A DNA stretch of 64,000 nucleotides, taken from the NCBI RefSeq assembly GCF_000002425.4, contig NC_037273.1, positions 3,757,538 through 3,821,537 on the forward strand, in the 5' to 3' direction. Below, piece after piece: positions 1 through 11,710 of the stretch. Numbering within the stretch: the first letter of the stretch is position 1; each line of letters begins with the position of its first letter. A program made the translations under genes and the position numbers. The notes under the pieces were generated by a model. That model saw only the letters and a program-made list of their open reading frames with translations. It did not search any database and was not told the DNA's origin. This DNA is from Physcomitrium patens. Taxonomy: Eukaryota > Streptophyta > Bryopsida > Funariales > Funariaceae.

Positions 1-2660
1 TTACTTGTTGTTAAGTATTAAGGATTAGTTATTGAGACCAATGTCTTTATTGGCCTCTTAAATATATTTTTTACTTATAAAAATCCTATCAATGATTAGT
101 TAGTAGTTAAAAGAAGCATAAAGAGAATTTCATGTCTTTTTAGTAATTCTTTAGAAAATAGGATTTTTAGTGGATATAAATTGATTTTATTACTATAAAA
201 AATAATTATCATAGAAAAATATAGTTTTAAATAGATATTATCATTATAAAATATTATATGATTTTTTAGAATTGATTTAGAATTTATTTAGAATTTTTTA
301 GGAATTTTTATAGAAGATTTCACGACCTTGGTAAAATTGAATTTTACCACCTTGGGAGCTATTATGAAGAAATAAAGCAAGATTCAAAAGCCATATATGA
401 TTCTTAGGCTAATAAGGTATTTTTAAATACCATGGTGAAGTCGAAAATATAAAAAAAGTAGTTTTAATAGTAGAAAATAGGAGGACCAGCAACTAATCTA
501 GCCCTTATAAGAAGGGAGGTGTACAATTTCCATATGGGTTATAGCACCTTGAATATAGATAGGAAGATAAGACTAAGGCCTCTTTAGACACTCCATATAT
601 ATTACTTAGGAGCCTTGATGAGGCTCGAACTCTTGATCTCTTAAGCAAGTTATCGCTGAGGTAAAAATTGATGACTTAACTTGACTATTATTTACATTCT
701 ATCTTTAATATATTATAACTTATTCATAGTTACTTGAATTTATATGTTTTTTATGTCATTGAGAAGATAAAAAAGTTATCTATTTAAAAATATATTTTTT
801 AATTTTTAATTTTATATTTTATTAGATAAAAATCTAATAAACAAATTATGACTAGTTTATAGTGTATAATTGCTTGATTACATTTGTTTCACTTATTTTT
901 TGTTGTTCTCCTTTTGTTCTTTGTTCTTACTACTTCTACTTCAGACCACTAATTACAAGCAATTCTTAATTCTGGCTATCTTATAATTTGGATTAAAGGG
1001 TGAATATTATCATCACACTACTAGTTTCTATTGTGGTAATGCCTTCTCACCTCCCAATTGACTTTTTAAGAGTAATGTGAGTGTAAATTTCACTCCTCAA
1101 CTCCAATTACAAGATGGCTTCAATTAAAAGTTACTTATAATTGGTGGTGTGAAGTGAAATAAGCAATTGGAAAAAAATCAAAGAAGAACAACTACAATAT
1201 AAGAGAAAGAAATGAAATCAAGTAATTACAACATCCAAAACTAAGTCACAGTCTGTTCACTAGATTTTTACTTAGTAAAAAATAAATAAATAAATAAAAA
1301 TTATATTTTGAAATAGAAAATTTTTTATCTTTCCAATGACATAAAAATCATAAAATTTCAAGTTAATATGAGTAATTTATGATAGATTAAAGATAATATA
1401 AATAATAGAAAAATTCAGTGAATAATATTTACCTCAAGGATAATTTGCTTAAGAAATTAGGAGTTCGAGCCTCACTAAGGCTCACAAGTAGTATATATTG
1501 GTTGTCCAAGGAGGCCTTGAGGCCTTACACTTATCTTCCTACCTATATCTAAGGTGCTACAACCCACATGGAAAATATGCATCTCTCTTCCTACAAGGAC
1601 TACACTAGCTGTTGTCAAGGACAAGAACTCGATGAAAAAATAATTCAGACAAGTGAGCCTTCACTCAAAGAAAGGTAACAAAATATAAATAAACAAGTAC
1701 GTATATTGAAAGAGAAACTGGAATGGCTATTGCCAAAAAACAAGAAAACTAGAGACCCTTGAAACTAGACTGGAAGCAAGAAAGGAGTTGACAAGAGTGA
1801 AGAAGCCTTCACTCTTGTCTCTATATATACTATCTAACTAGGGGCTACGTGGCGACATTCTATAGGACCTCCAATATGTGTTGACTTTGTAGGGCACATG
1901 CCTTGACTTACAAGGCAAGTTTTTCTACGTGTGGGCCACATAGTTAGCTTGATCTTCAAGCTAACAACATGTGTGGCACATGGCCAACTTGTTGACCACG
2001 TTTTTAATCCAAAAAGTCAATTAAAGATACTTATGAAGTCAAAGCAGTATCTAGGAAGTTTTTAGGAAGCTTCCATATTAAATATTATAGAATTAACTTA
2101 CTTTTACCTACTTTTACTTACTTCTAGCTATTTCTATATGTAATTATTAGCTTACATGATTATGGCCGTGACAGCTACTGGTCCTCCTATTTTCTACTAG
2201 TAAAACTACTTATTTTAAATTTTTGACTTTCCTATGGTCTTTAAAAATACCCAATTACTTTAGAAACCTTATATAGACTTCAAATCTTGCTTCATTTCTT
2301 CATAGTGGCTCTTAAAGTGATAAAACTCAATTTTACCAAGGTCTTAAAATTTTCTCTAAAAATTCATAAAAAATCCTAAATAAATTCTAAATAAATTCTA
2401 AAAAATCTTATAATATTTTTATAATACTAACATCCATATAAAGTTTTTTTTTCTATTTTTGTGATTTTTTATAGTAATAAAATAAATTTAAATCGACTAA
2501 AAATCTTACTTTTTACATACATAATTTATAAGACATGAAGTTCTTTTTCATCCTTCTTTTAACTATTAACTAATTATTGATAGGAATTTTTTTAAGTAAT
2601 ACATATAGATATGAGGCTAACATAGAAATTGGTCTCAATTACTAATCATTAATACTCAAT
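1..2660. repeat. Long imperfect inverted repeat (palindrome), arms about 1 kb
   Basis: The sequence from 1 to about 1021 reappears as its reverse complement from about 1066 to 2660, once the 561-base LTR at 1613-2173 is set aside; the loop is only about 45 bases, centred near 1044. Matching landmarks include the stretch near 490-640 against 1440-1600 and 2174-2200, and 300-350 against 2310-2370. By eye roughly four bases in five agree in the pieces I aligned. Each arm holds a pol III B-box-like motif (GAGTTCGAGCC on the minus strand near 625 and plus strand near 1465), so a tRNA-derived repeat may be part of it. The outer end may lie beyond position 1. No coding frame is seen. It could be a fold-back element or two copies of one repeat inserted head to head. 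Confidence 0.8.
1613..2173 (-). mobile_element. Solo LTR of a Ty3/gypsy chromovirus
   Basis: A 561-base LTR-like unit begins TGTCAAGG and ends GTGACA, closely resembling the LTR at 58213-58770. It interrupts the right arm of the palindrome, while the left arm lacks it, so the empty site can be read directly. The flanks are GCTGT and GCTAC, an imperfect five-base target duplication, which suggests an old insertion. No internal chromovirus sequence adjoins it, hence a solo LTR left by LTR-LTR recombination. Sense orientation is minus, judged from the TATATATAGAGAC promoter-like motif. Confidence 0.75.
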
Positions 2661-2789
2661 AATGAATGAAAATACTAAACTAACTAAGATAATTACCTCC
2701 GAGACTTAATAAGACTCCATTTTTATAACTTTTCTTGATACTTTTGACTTTTCAATACTTGTTAGACAAATTAAACATAACTTCATACT

Positions 2790-4296
2790 TTTGAATTTTC
2801 AAAAATTGATAATCATGTGACAAAAGATTTAACGGATCGTTTATCTAAGCTACATGCAACAATGAAGGTGCAATTAAAGGAAGCTCAAGAACGACAAAAG
2901 ATCAATGTGGATGCCTATTAAAAAGAAAAACCACAATTCAATGTAAGTGACAAGGTATGGTTACTTCATTGTAATATCAAGATTAGTTGTTTTTGTGATA
3001 ATTTGGACTACCGCAAGCTTGGACCTTTTACTATTTGTGAAAAAATCAATCTAATTGCTTATCGATTATATCTACCAAAGTTAATGAAGATCCATCATGT
3101 CTTTGACGTGTCTCTTTTTGAACCATACAAGACTATGAATATACCAGGAAGAAGACAAGTCCCACCCCATTCTATAGAAGTAGACAATAATAAAGAATTT
3201 GAAGTAGAAGAAGTTCTCAATTCAAGGCAGCACCAAAATACATTGAAATATCTTGTCTATTAGCGTAAATATGATATTAGTGAATGCACATAGGAGCCAA
3301 TAAAGAATCTTAAAAATACATCAAAGACAATAGAGGCTTTTTATCAATGACATGTATTAAAATCAAGATGAAGAATAGGGAATCTTTATTATAAATGAAA
3401 CACAATTCAAAAAAGATTACATTCTATCTTTTATCTTTATTTTTAATTTTTATATAATTATGGCATCAAAAAAATGAAAGATCAACAATCGACGAACTTA
3501 ACTCAAGAGCCATTATTTGTTGACTTACTAGATGAGACATTGTGATTATCATAGCCTTCAAAACAACGTGCTAGGGATGAAGACCTTCAAGATTGATATC
3601 TTCTTCCTTGAATAGATGGCAAGATACAACTTATTTGGTATCATGACATGGAAACAAAGATCAAAATACATAGCAAATATAATTTTTCATATCTTAGACT
3701 TCTTCAACATATGATCACCACTCCTTATGGAATTCGTTTTTAGAAGAAGGGATAATATCATGGATATATATCTAGTGTAATCGTTATCTAAGTAAGTAGA
3801 ATTAAATAAAAGTCGATTAATTTTATAATACCTTCTAGAAAAACTTCTTAGAAGCTTTTTACATGCTATTTTGATATTGCATATGTTTATAGTTGATTAG
3901 TAGGTTAGAAACTTGGTCAACAAGCTACTCATTTGCCACATGTCTTAGTAGCTTGCAAAATAAGTTTATTATGTGGTAGCCATATACAAACCTTGCCTTG
4001 TAAATCAAGATACGTGTCATACAAAGTCAACATGTTTTTAGAAATTTTATAGAATGTCACCACATAGATCATAGGTAGATAGTATATATAGATGTAAGAG
4101 TGAAGCATTCTTTACTCTTGTTAATTCTTTTCTTACTTCTAGTTTAGATTCAAGAGTCTCTAGTTTTCTTATCTTTTGTTAATAGCCATTCCAATTTTTT
4201 TTTAATATACATACTACTTTATTTTTATTTTTTCACCTTTCTTTTGTCACAAATTTCCAAGGTTTATACATCTTTTTTTAATTTATGTCCTTGATA
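2790..4296 (+). mobile_element. Decayed chromovirus 3' end: integrase tail, chromodomain, 3' LTR
   Basis: This is a plus-strand fossil of a Ty3/gypsy chromovirus of the same family as the copy at 58-64 kb. Parts in order: the C-terminal part of integrase (about 2790-3000), the conserved tail and chromodomain region (about 3003-3330, with recognisable KIHHVFDVSLFEPY and EFEVEEVL motifs), an AT-rich 3' untranslated stretch, a purine-rich polypurine tract near 3741-3755, and a 541-base LTR at 3756-4296. The upstream gag, protease and reverse transcriptase are absent; the palindrome lies directly to the left. It is broken and clearly old. Confidence 0.75.
3756..4296 (+). repeat. 3' LTR of the plus-strand chromovirus fragment
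   Basis: It starts right after a polypurine tract and ends at TCCTTGATA. It aligns by eye with the reverse complement of the LTRs at 1613-2173 and 58213-58770, including the TATA-like region near 4082 and the motif around 4180-4200. Confidence 0.7.
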
Positions 4297-4561
4297 GCAA
4301 ATTGGATATATATTGGAGGTCCTTTAGAATGTTTTAACATGGCTCCTACTTAGATAGTATATAAAGAAACAAGAATAAAGTCTTTTTTACTCTTATCAAT
4401 GCTTTTTTAGTTATTTCATGTTTTAAAAGTCTCAATTTTTCTTGTCTTTGGCAATAGGCATTCCAATTTCAATATTATATTATATTTAAATAAATATCTC
4501 TTCTTTTAAAGTAATATCAAAGAATATTGAACTTTTTTTTTTGTAATTCATGTCCTTGACA
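4297..4561 (+). repeat. Second, partial LTR copy in tandem
   Basis: Directly after the full LTR the sequence returns to the middle of the LTR (TATTGGAGGTCC near 4310) and runs again to the LTR end GTCCTTGACA at 4552-4561. It is therefore an extra 3' part of the LTR in tandem. The same arrangement occurs at 57986-58770. Confidence 0.65.
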
Positions 4562-5930
4562 CCTTTTAATTTGAAAAAATTACTATTTAGTGAGATTAAT
4601 TATGAAATACTCAAAAAAAAACATATTGATATTATAGATTTATTTCAAAAGTTGCATCACTATTTAGAAGGCTCATTAAATTTAAAATTATTTTATATTA
4701 ATTATAAGAATCTTAAATATCCTATTATCAACACGTATTTTAAATTATTTGATTCAAAATAGATCATTCTTTCAAAGCTAAAGTAAGTGCGTCTTTTAGC
4801 AATTAAATCAAAAAAAATTAATTGAATATATTTTTATGATAAATTTGTTCAAGTATGTTAATAAATCTTCTTATTTTTAATATTAAAAATAATTTTTTTA
4901 ATGATCTAAAAAGTTTTATTTTAAAATTTTTCTTTTTTAAAATTTATAAAAGACGTTAATATATTCCGAAATGTCAAGCATAATTTGACTTCTTTGTAAT
5001 ATGATATTTTTAATATGATACACCTTTGAACTTAATTCAAAAGATTTTTTGTAGCCTCAAATATAAAATAGAATTAAAATACATGATTAATCTTATAATA
5101 TTTTTTATTAATAAAGAATCTATATTATTATTTTTATATACTTCTTCAACACTTGTATATCTTATAGCAACATTGATCATGTCATTTCATGGACTTTATT
5201 ACAAATAATTTAATCTCAAATTTATATAATTTTTTTTTTTTGTAATGGAGTATTTTTTTTTTAAATTAAAATGGCACATTTTATATCTTATACAAAACTA
5301 TTATGAATAAAAAAAAATCAATTGAATTTTTCATTAATAAAATTTATTAATCTTATAGGATTAAAAGTAATATTATAATTGATTAGAAATCTAAATTTAT
5401 ATCAAGGTTTTGAAAGACAATCTTTAATCTACTAAAGGTAGATATTAAATTATCTTTAGTTTTTTATTTCTAAATTTATAGACAAATAAAACATGCAAAT
5501 TAAGTATTAAAATAATATTTTCAATTTACCATAAATTACTACTAATAAAATTAGAATGCCTTCTTGTTATTAATAAAATATTTATTTAATAATATAATAT
5601 ATTTTTTATTTTAAAAAAATATTTTTTATAAATTATAATTATCATATATGATTTTTTTTAATTTTTTAAAAATTAAAACTCTATCAGTACAAAGAATAAC
5701 AATACTTCTTACAATAACATAGACATAAATAAAAAATAACTCAAAAATGACAAAAAATTAAAATATCTCTTCTTAAAAAAGAACAATCTTTATTAAAATT
5801 TTATTTAAAGTTAGTGATAAGAGATGGTTATTTTTTATAATGTTCAAAAAAATTCACTTTGAATTTATATAATTGAATAATTGAAGGCTTGGCTTATTTA
5901 TTGATTTACTTAAATACTAACTATGACTAC
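4562..5930. other. AT-rich stretch without recognisable gene
   Basis: Very AT-rich sequence with long A and T runs. Short open frames at 4550-4762 and 5026-5208 are lysine/asparagine/isoleucine-rich, as expected by chance in such DNA, and I recognise no domain in them. Confidence 0.6.
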
Positions 5931-5939
5931 TAAAAGTAG

Positions 5940-7198
5940 TGAAGATCATCATATATTCTATATGTTCCTTGTTGAGCCTTATACTATAATCAACATGCTA
6001 AGTAGAAAGTACTTATCATTACTAATTTTTGAAATAAATGACAATTAAGAGTTTGAAGTAGAAGTCTTAAATTTAAAGCCACATTGAAATACAATAATAA
6101 TAAAAATATATATAATCCATTCAAGAATCTTGTTAATAGATAAAAAATTTATGACTATTTTTTATTAATAGTATTTATTAAAAATAAGGACCAATTATTG
6201 ACATCAAGATGATATAAATCAAATAAAAACATATTCAAAGATCAACTCATAAATATTTTTGTAACATAAAGAATTAACACTTAGGACATTTTTTATCTGC
6301 AAAATTATCAAATGAAGCACCTAGATTGTTTTAACCTAGATAATATTAAAATTGTAGTAAAGATTTTTAAAAGAAACTTTTCTTTTCTTAAATAAATGAA
6401 AAGATATAATATATTTGATATAATAATCTTGAAAGAAACTCTTAAGACTCAATACTAATATTAAAAGTTGACACTATAGTTATTGATATGAAAATTTTAT
6501 AATTTAAAGATACTTATAAATTTAATAATTATTGAATAACATAATAGTATTTTTGTTCTAATATAGAACATTATCAATGATTAAAAGGACCTATCAAAGA
6601 TAGATCAAACTTTATTCCTAATACTATTCAATTGATTTTGGACTTCATCAACTTATGAAACAATTAGACCTCTCTTCATAGAACTTATCATCTAAAAGAA
6701 GGAATAATGTAATGAATCTCTATATTATTCAAGTAAATATAAATAATTAGAAATAAGTAGAAATATAGTAAAAGGATAATATTTTTATTAAAAAACTTCA
6801 AAGATATTTTCTAAATAAAAATTAGATATTTAAGCTTTTATAGATATGCCACATAGCTATTAAAAATAAATTATGAGTTTTTTACTTTTAGAAAGTCTTA
6901 CTGAAAACAACCTATAATATGATATTTGGACCAAAAGCTTTGCAGTTTTTAAAAAGCTTCTATAAGACTTTCTTGATAGCTAATACATTTGAACAAGATG
7001 AAGGCTATCTTTGGTATTGTTAAAACCTTCTTTTGTAATCTAGTCTTGATTAAAGATTTTCTAAATTCTTTGTAATTGACAATAGTTATTATAATTTTTT
7101 TTGTTTTATATCATTTTCTTATTTATCAAATTTTTTCATTCAGTGACATTAAAGTATATTATCACTTTAAGATTATATTGTAATTTATGTCTTTCACA
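5940..7198 (+). mobile_element. Second, older chromovirus 3' end with LTR
   Basis: Traces of the same chromodomain tail as at 3003-3330 are visible near 5940-6180, followed by an AT-rich 3' region, a purine tract near 6694-6707 and an LTR of about 491 bases at 6708-7198. The LTR keeps the motif around 7077-7100 that matches the other LTRs but is far more diverged, so this copy appears older than its neighbours. It is heavily broken; only the 3' portion remains. Confidence 0.55.
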
Positions 7199-8210
7199 AA
7201 AAATGTACTTGATTTATCTAAATTTTGGTCTTATTCAATTTATCTACTACAAAGATCTATTTAACAAAACTAACTTCAATGTTGTATATAAAGACATATT
7301 TTAAGTCTAGACATCTCACAAAGCTTGAATATCTTTTTTCAATCTATTATAATGGTATTTAAAAGTTGATATTGCTTGATCTTTAAAATATAAAAAATTC
7401 CTCTTCAAATTATTATATCAATAATATGTTTTTATTTTTAATATTATATTAATAAAATCAAATTAAAAATAAATTTTAAATTTTAAATTTTAAAAATATA
7501 TAATTATTTTAAATTATTTTTATTAAAACTTTATTTCTACAATGATTAATTCTTTTATTCCTTCTTTTATCTAATACCTTTTTATTTATATATTTTTATT
7601 TTTTTCTTTTTATTCTATTAATATTCTAAGATTATTAATTTTATATACATAAGACATTATAAGATGCAATATAAATTTAGTACTTATATAATACTTAAAA
7701 AAATATAATTATATTTAAATTATTTAAAAACTACAAATAGATCTAGAAAAGAATTAATATAATGTATAGATATTATTACTTGTATGTTCAATTTTAGAAA
7801 TATATTTTATTTGGTTATTTTTTGGCTAAAAATAAAATATCTAGTAATATATAAAGATATAGAATTAAACTTATAACTATAAAATTTAATACAAGAAAAT
7901 TTCTATGATTTTATATAACTTTTGAAACATATTAAATTTAGAGTTTGATTACATGATAAAATATAAAATATGTTTTAAGAATTTATTAATTAGTTAATAT
8001 AGGTAATATAGTCCTTTTAATTATCATCAAAATTAAAATATCTAAATTTCATACCTAAATATATAATAGAAATTATTACCAAATTATAATAAAATATAAA
8101 ATATTTATAAAACTAAATAAAAATATTATTAGATGATTTTGTTTCTTATCTAATATAAAGAAAGATGCAAATTATAAATTCTCATTTTTAATAGGCTTAT
8201 TTAATCAAAA

Positions 8211-8244
<34 letters not shown>

Positions 8245-9600
8245 AATTTAATTATTTTTTCTATTTTTTTAAAAAAACTTTAAAGGGTATTTATAATCTT
8301 TTTGCAACTACATGAAAAAATCTTTTGTCATGCCATTATTCTTTTATATTTAATTTTAAATTTTAAAAAATTAATTAAGTAAGAATGGATTTTTCAATGT
8401 GATTTAGACAAGATTTTTTTAATATTTAAGATGACTTTTAAAAATAATTTATTACTACAAGTTCTATTTGAAAAGTAAATATTTTTCTTAAGACTTTGAC
8501 TACTTTTATTTCTTTTGAAAACTACTTCACACACAAATAGCCAAGTTAAACCACAATGTTCTTTACTAAAATTATAATTAAAAATAATATTTATTTTTTA
8601 ATATAGTTTTAAAAAAACAAGATTTTTTTAATTTCTTAATGTATAATATTTTTGTAGGTAAAGATTAATTCTTGATTTTATAGAAAAAATATATACATTA
8701 TAAATTACTATTAATTACATAAATAGAGACTTTAATTTTAAAATATTAGCCATTATTTTTAAGCTCTATTTAAATGAAAAAATCTATAAACTCTATTTAT
8801 TTATTTATTTATTTATAGTTTTTAGAATATTTAAAGCTAGAATTACAACGTAAAAATATTTAATTCAATAACGTCTTTTGAACTAGAGCATGTCATATAC
8901 TTTTCTTTTCACCAGTTTCTAATTGTCCATAAATCCTGAATAAATTATTAGGTTTTATTTGAAATAATTGGCCAATAGACAAGGAAGTGGAGTTGTTTGA
9001 ATTGGTGAATATCACTACTCTGCATCAAATTTTCCTGTATACCCGACTGTTATTTTTAGATGATTTTTGTCATATCTTGTAGATATCTTTGCTGTGTTCA
9101 ATGATAATTTCTTCCTGTTGTTGATTTGTTTTAATTGTTTCTGGCTCACGTAAGAGTTTTTGATAAAATTGTTAAGCCTGAATTATCTCTATTTATGTAA
9201 TCAATAGATATAATATAAATTATTATTGATGACATAAATAGGAACTTTCAGGATTCTGACTCGGAGATAGCAAATTATTTTTTCGGTGAACGCCGAAGGT
9301 ATGGCCCATCATTGAATTCATTCACAGTTTTTCAAACTGTTAGTGATCACAAAAAAGAAGGAAAGCTCAAATATTTGAGTAGGAATATGCTGAAGACTCG
9401 ACAGATACGAAAAAAACACATAATCGGATTCTTAGTTGTAGTTACAATAGACTGAAGAGAGAAGTGGCGAAGTGGTAGCTTTCTGGGGTTAATTTGTTCC
9501 TCATCATGTGCAGAGTCTGAACACCAAAGTTTGATATGTGGCAGGTCACCTGACTGAATTACAGTTTGTACAGTCGTGTGATGATTCTGTCAACGTAATT
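7199..9600. other. AT-rich intergenic DNA grading into a gene-island flank
   Basis: AT-rich to about 8880 with no recognisable coding sequence; it may hold further transposon debris. From about 8900 the composition becomes more balanced, marking the edge of the next gene island. I see no gene in it. Confidence 0.5.
8214..8241. repeat. (AT)n microsatellite
   Basis: About 14 uninterrupted AT dinucleotides. Confidence 0.95.
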
Positions 9601-9616
9601 AGCTTATTTTCTTAAG

Positions 9617-9694
9617 AACGATGTTGACAAGGCCAAGGCATTCGGAACACACTTCGACGCCTTGGGCGTTTCATTTGGTTGGCCTGAGTTTAGG
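9617..9694 (+). other. Orphan exon-like coding stretch
   Basis: Twenty-six codons lie between a plausible acceptor (TTTTCTTAAG) and a consensus donor (AGG then GTAAGT). The peptide (ending FGWPEFR) looks like real protein rather than chance sequence. A possible acceptor follows at 9742 after a polypyrimidine run, but the continuation soon stops in the expected phase. I do not recognise the family. It could be a remnant of a lost gene or one exon of a gene whose other exons I failed to find. Confidence 0.3.
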
Positions 9695-10015
9695 GTAAGT
9701 AAATTCAAACTTTTCCTGGTTGATCTTTGCTTTTTCCTGTAGACAGCAGGATCGAAGCCGGGGAGGTGAGGATGGACGCTGAGCAGATGAGCCATAGCAT
9801 TTGCGGGGAGTGCTCAAAACTGGAGTATAGGGCCGCTGGGGGCCTCCATATTGGTGTGGGCCGTGATATCATTGGGCACAACGCGGGGGCACGACCTGTA
9901 TCCTTGTCTTCTGACACGATGGAAGAAGCAGTGCTGCTTGAGCCTTCTTTGTTGCCATTTTGCTACCTCACACAGAACTTGAGGGAGTGCAGCGTCTTCT
10001 GCAACCAAAATGAAA

Positions 10016-10037
10016 AATTGAAGCCCGTCCACAGCTC
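10016..10037 (+). repeat. 22-base direct repeat, copy 1
   Basis: AATTGAAGCCCGTCCACAGC followed by TC is found here and again at 10595-10616, 579 bases away. On the minus strand the core reads like a tRNA T-arm (GGGCTTCAATT). Confidence 0.85.
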
Positions 10038-10062
10038 ACTGCCGCGGCAAAAACCCAACACC

Positions 10063-10118
10063 GTGCGCAGCCGGGGAATCGAAGCCCGGTCATTACGATG
10101 GGAGGGTACTATGATATC
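10063..10118 (-). pseudogene. tRNA-like relic, possibly tRNA-Gly(CCC)
   Basis: Read on the minus strand, this contains a D-loop-like end (ATATCATAG), an anticodon arm with the loop CTCCCAT (anticodon CCC), a T-arm-like stretch (CCGGGCTTCGATTCCCCGG) and a 3' acceptor-like GCTGCGCA. The 5' acceptor strand that should pair with it is not present, and the T loop is longer than normal. I therefore read it as a broken tRNA or tRNA-derived repeat, not a working gene. Confidence 0.35.
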
Positions 10119-11710
10119 TTAAAATCCCCACCGGGGTTAAAACTGAAAGCACAATTGTGCTTTACAATTTGTGTCTGACACGTGTTACTAGGCTACTGGC
10201 CGGATGTATGTGGATTCTCACCGTTTCGATTCTGGCACCATTTCATTGCTGGTGTCTGGACCTCTAGCTTAGAAACTATGGCCCATGGCCGTGCTGGGTT
10301 AAACAGGAAACATCTATTGCTAGAGGTAGGGTTTTGTAACTTCCTGTTTTTGTTGTCGTTACTTGTTTGTTGCAATCAGAAAACTAACTTACCTTGTTTA
10401 TGTTGATCTTCTTGAGGATGTCGGTTACCGAGGTTAAAGAGTTGTCTTCCATTCACTAACCAGTTGTGAAGATTTTCGCCTTGTAGGTGTCGTGCAGTCG
10501 TGGTGAAGATCTCTAATGCAGTTAGACTTCCCCGAAATTGTGGGTTGTTTCTCGCTGATTCAACTGTCCTGTGGAGGTCTGCCGGCCCATATGGAATTGA
10601 AGCCCGTCCACAGCTCTCTCCCGTGTCGGCATGCGCCAATTTTTCACACTCGTTTTTTGTACATGTCGCTGCAAATGTCTGCAACAAGAACAATTCAACC
10701 GCAACTTCTCATTCTCGCTACCCGCGACGGGATCCCCTCCACCGAATGCACAACCTCAGCAATGTTCTCAGGCTTCTAGGGCTGTGTTTCTTGCCATTGA
10801 AAGCAACTCACAAGCCTCTCATGAAAGAAAATACCTAAACAAGTCAAGTATTCAAACTTGATGCTTAGAGCAACCGCAAAAACAAACCGAAATTTCTTAG
10901 GATACATCACAAGATAAATGTCCCTCCTGCTGTCTCAGATTCCAAAAACAACTACGCATGGAATGGCTTTCTACCAAGATTACAGCAACTCTCAACCAGC
11001 AACCTCAACCTAAAACTTCTGGAGGAGGTAGCAGGACAGATGTCTAAACATCGTGCCCATGGCTACATAAAAAACTCCATACTATATCTGCATGAACAGG
11101 AAGCCCTCAAACAATTCTGTAGCCTCATATAAAGCCCCAATCATCCTCGCATTGTCTGTTTCACGGCTTCGGGAAAATGTATCAGATTTACACACCAGGC
11201 ACACTTGAGAGGTTTGAAGATTCTAAACACTCGTCTCGCTATTTCATCATGCTCGTATTTCTCTAATCTTAATGGGAAGCTGGGGGACCAATGAGCACAA
11301 GTTAGGGCACTGACAAATTGGAAGTTATGGAGTAGGAACAAAACATCCCAACGTGGACATTTGACTGAAGTTTGTAAAGCTAAGTCAGCATTTACTTATG
11401 TGCACAAAGATAAAACCTCTGTATATTTCATGAGAGTATACAAATACAAGTGGTGTGTTCTTTACCACATTTGAATCGAACAGTCAACAGAATCGAAAAA
11501 CTGGAATCGTAGACACATTCCGTGGTACCACAGGTCAGGCAGCCAGCGTTACCACTACTCTAGGTCCGAAAAAAATTCACTCCAAAGGAAATCAAAATCA
11601 GAGTTCCGTTTCTTCAAGAACATAAATGTTCGCTGAAGTTAATTGCTAAATTCTGAAACCGACACGATTTCACGATAGTTTCATGACCGTCCAGAAAGCA
11701 TCCAATATAA
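10119..11710. other. No gene recognised; includes repeat copy 2 at 10595-10616
   Basis: Balanced base composition with several overlapping short frames on both strands (10.4-10.9 kb) that contradict each other and show no family motif. The part next to 11711 should include the 3' untranslated region of the minus-strand DGTS synthase gene. Confidence 0.5.

Noticed and set aside
4550-7304. Short plus-strand frames at 4550, 5026 and 7101
   Set aside because: Lys/Asn/Ile/Leu/Phe-rich translations expected by chance in AT-rich DNA; they overlap or adjoin LTR sequence and match nothing I know.
9604-10861. Dense overlapping frames on both strands suggesting a gene
   Set aside because: Frames overlap on opposite strands, lack family motifs and do not join by sensible splice sites; only the short exon-like stretch at 9617-9694 was kept.
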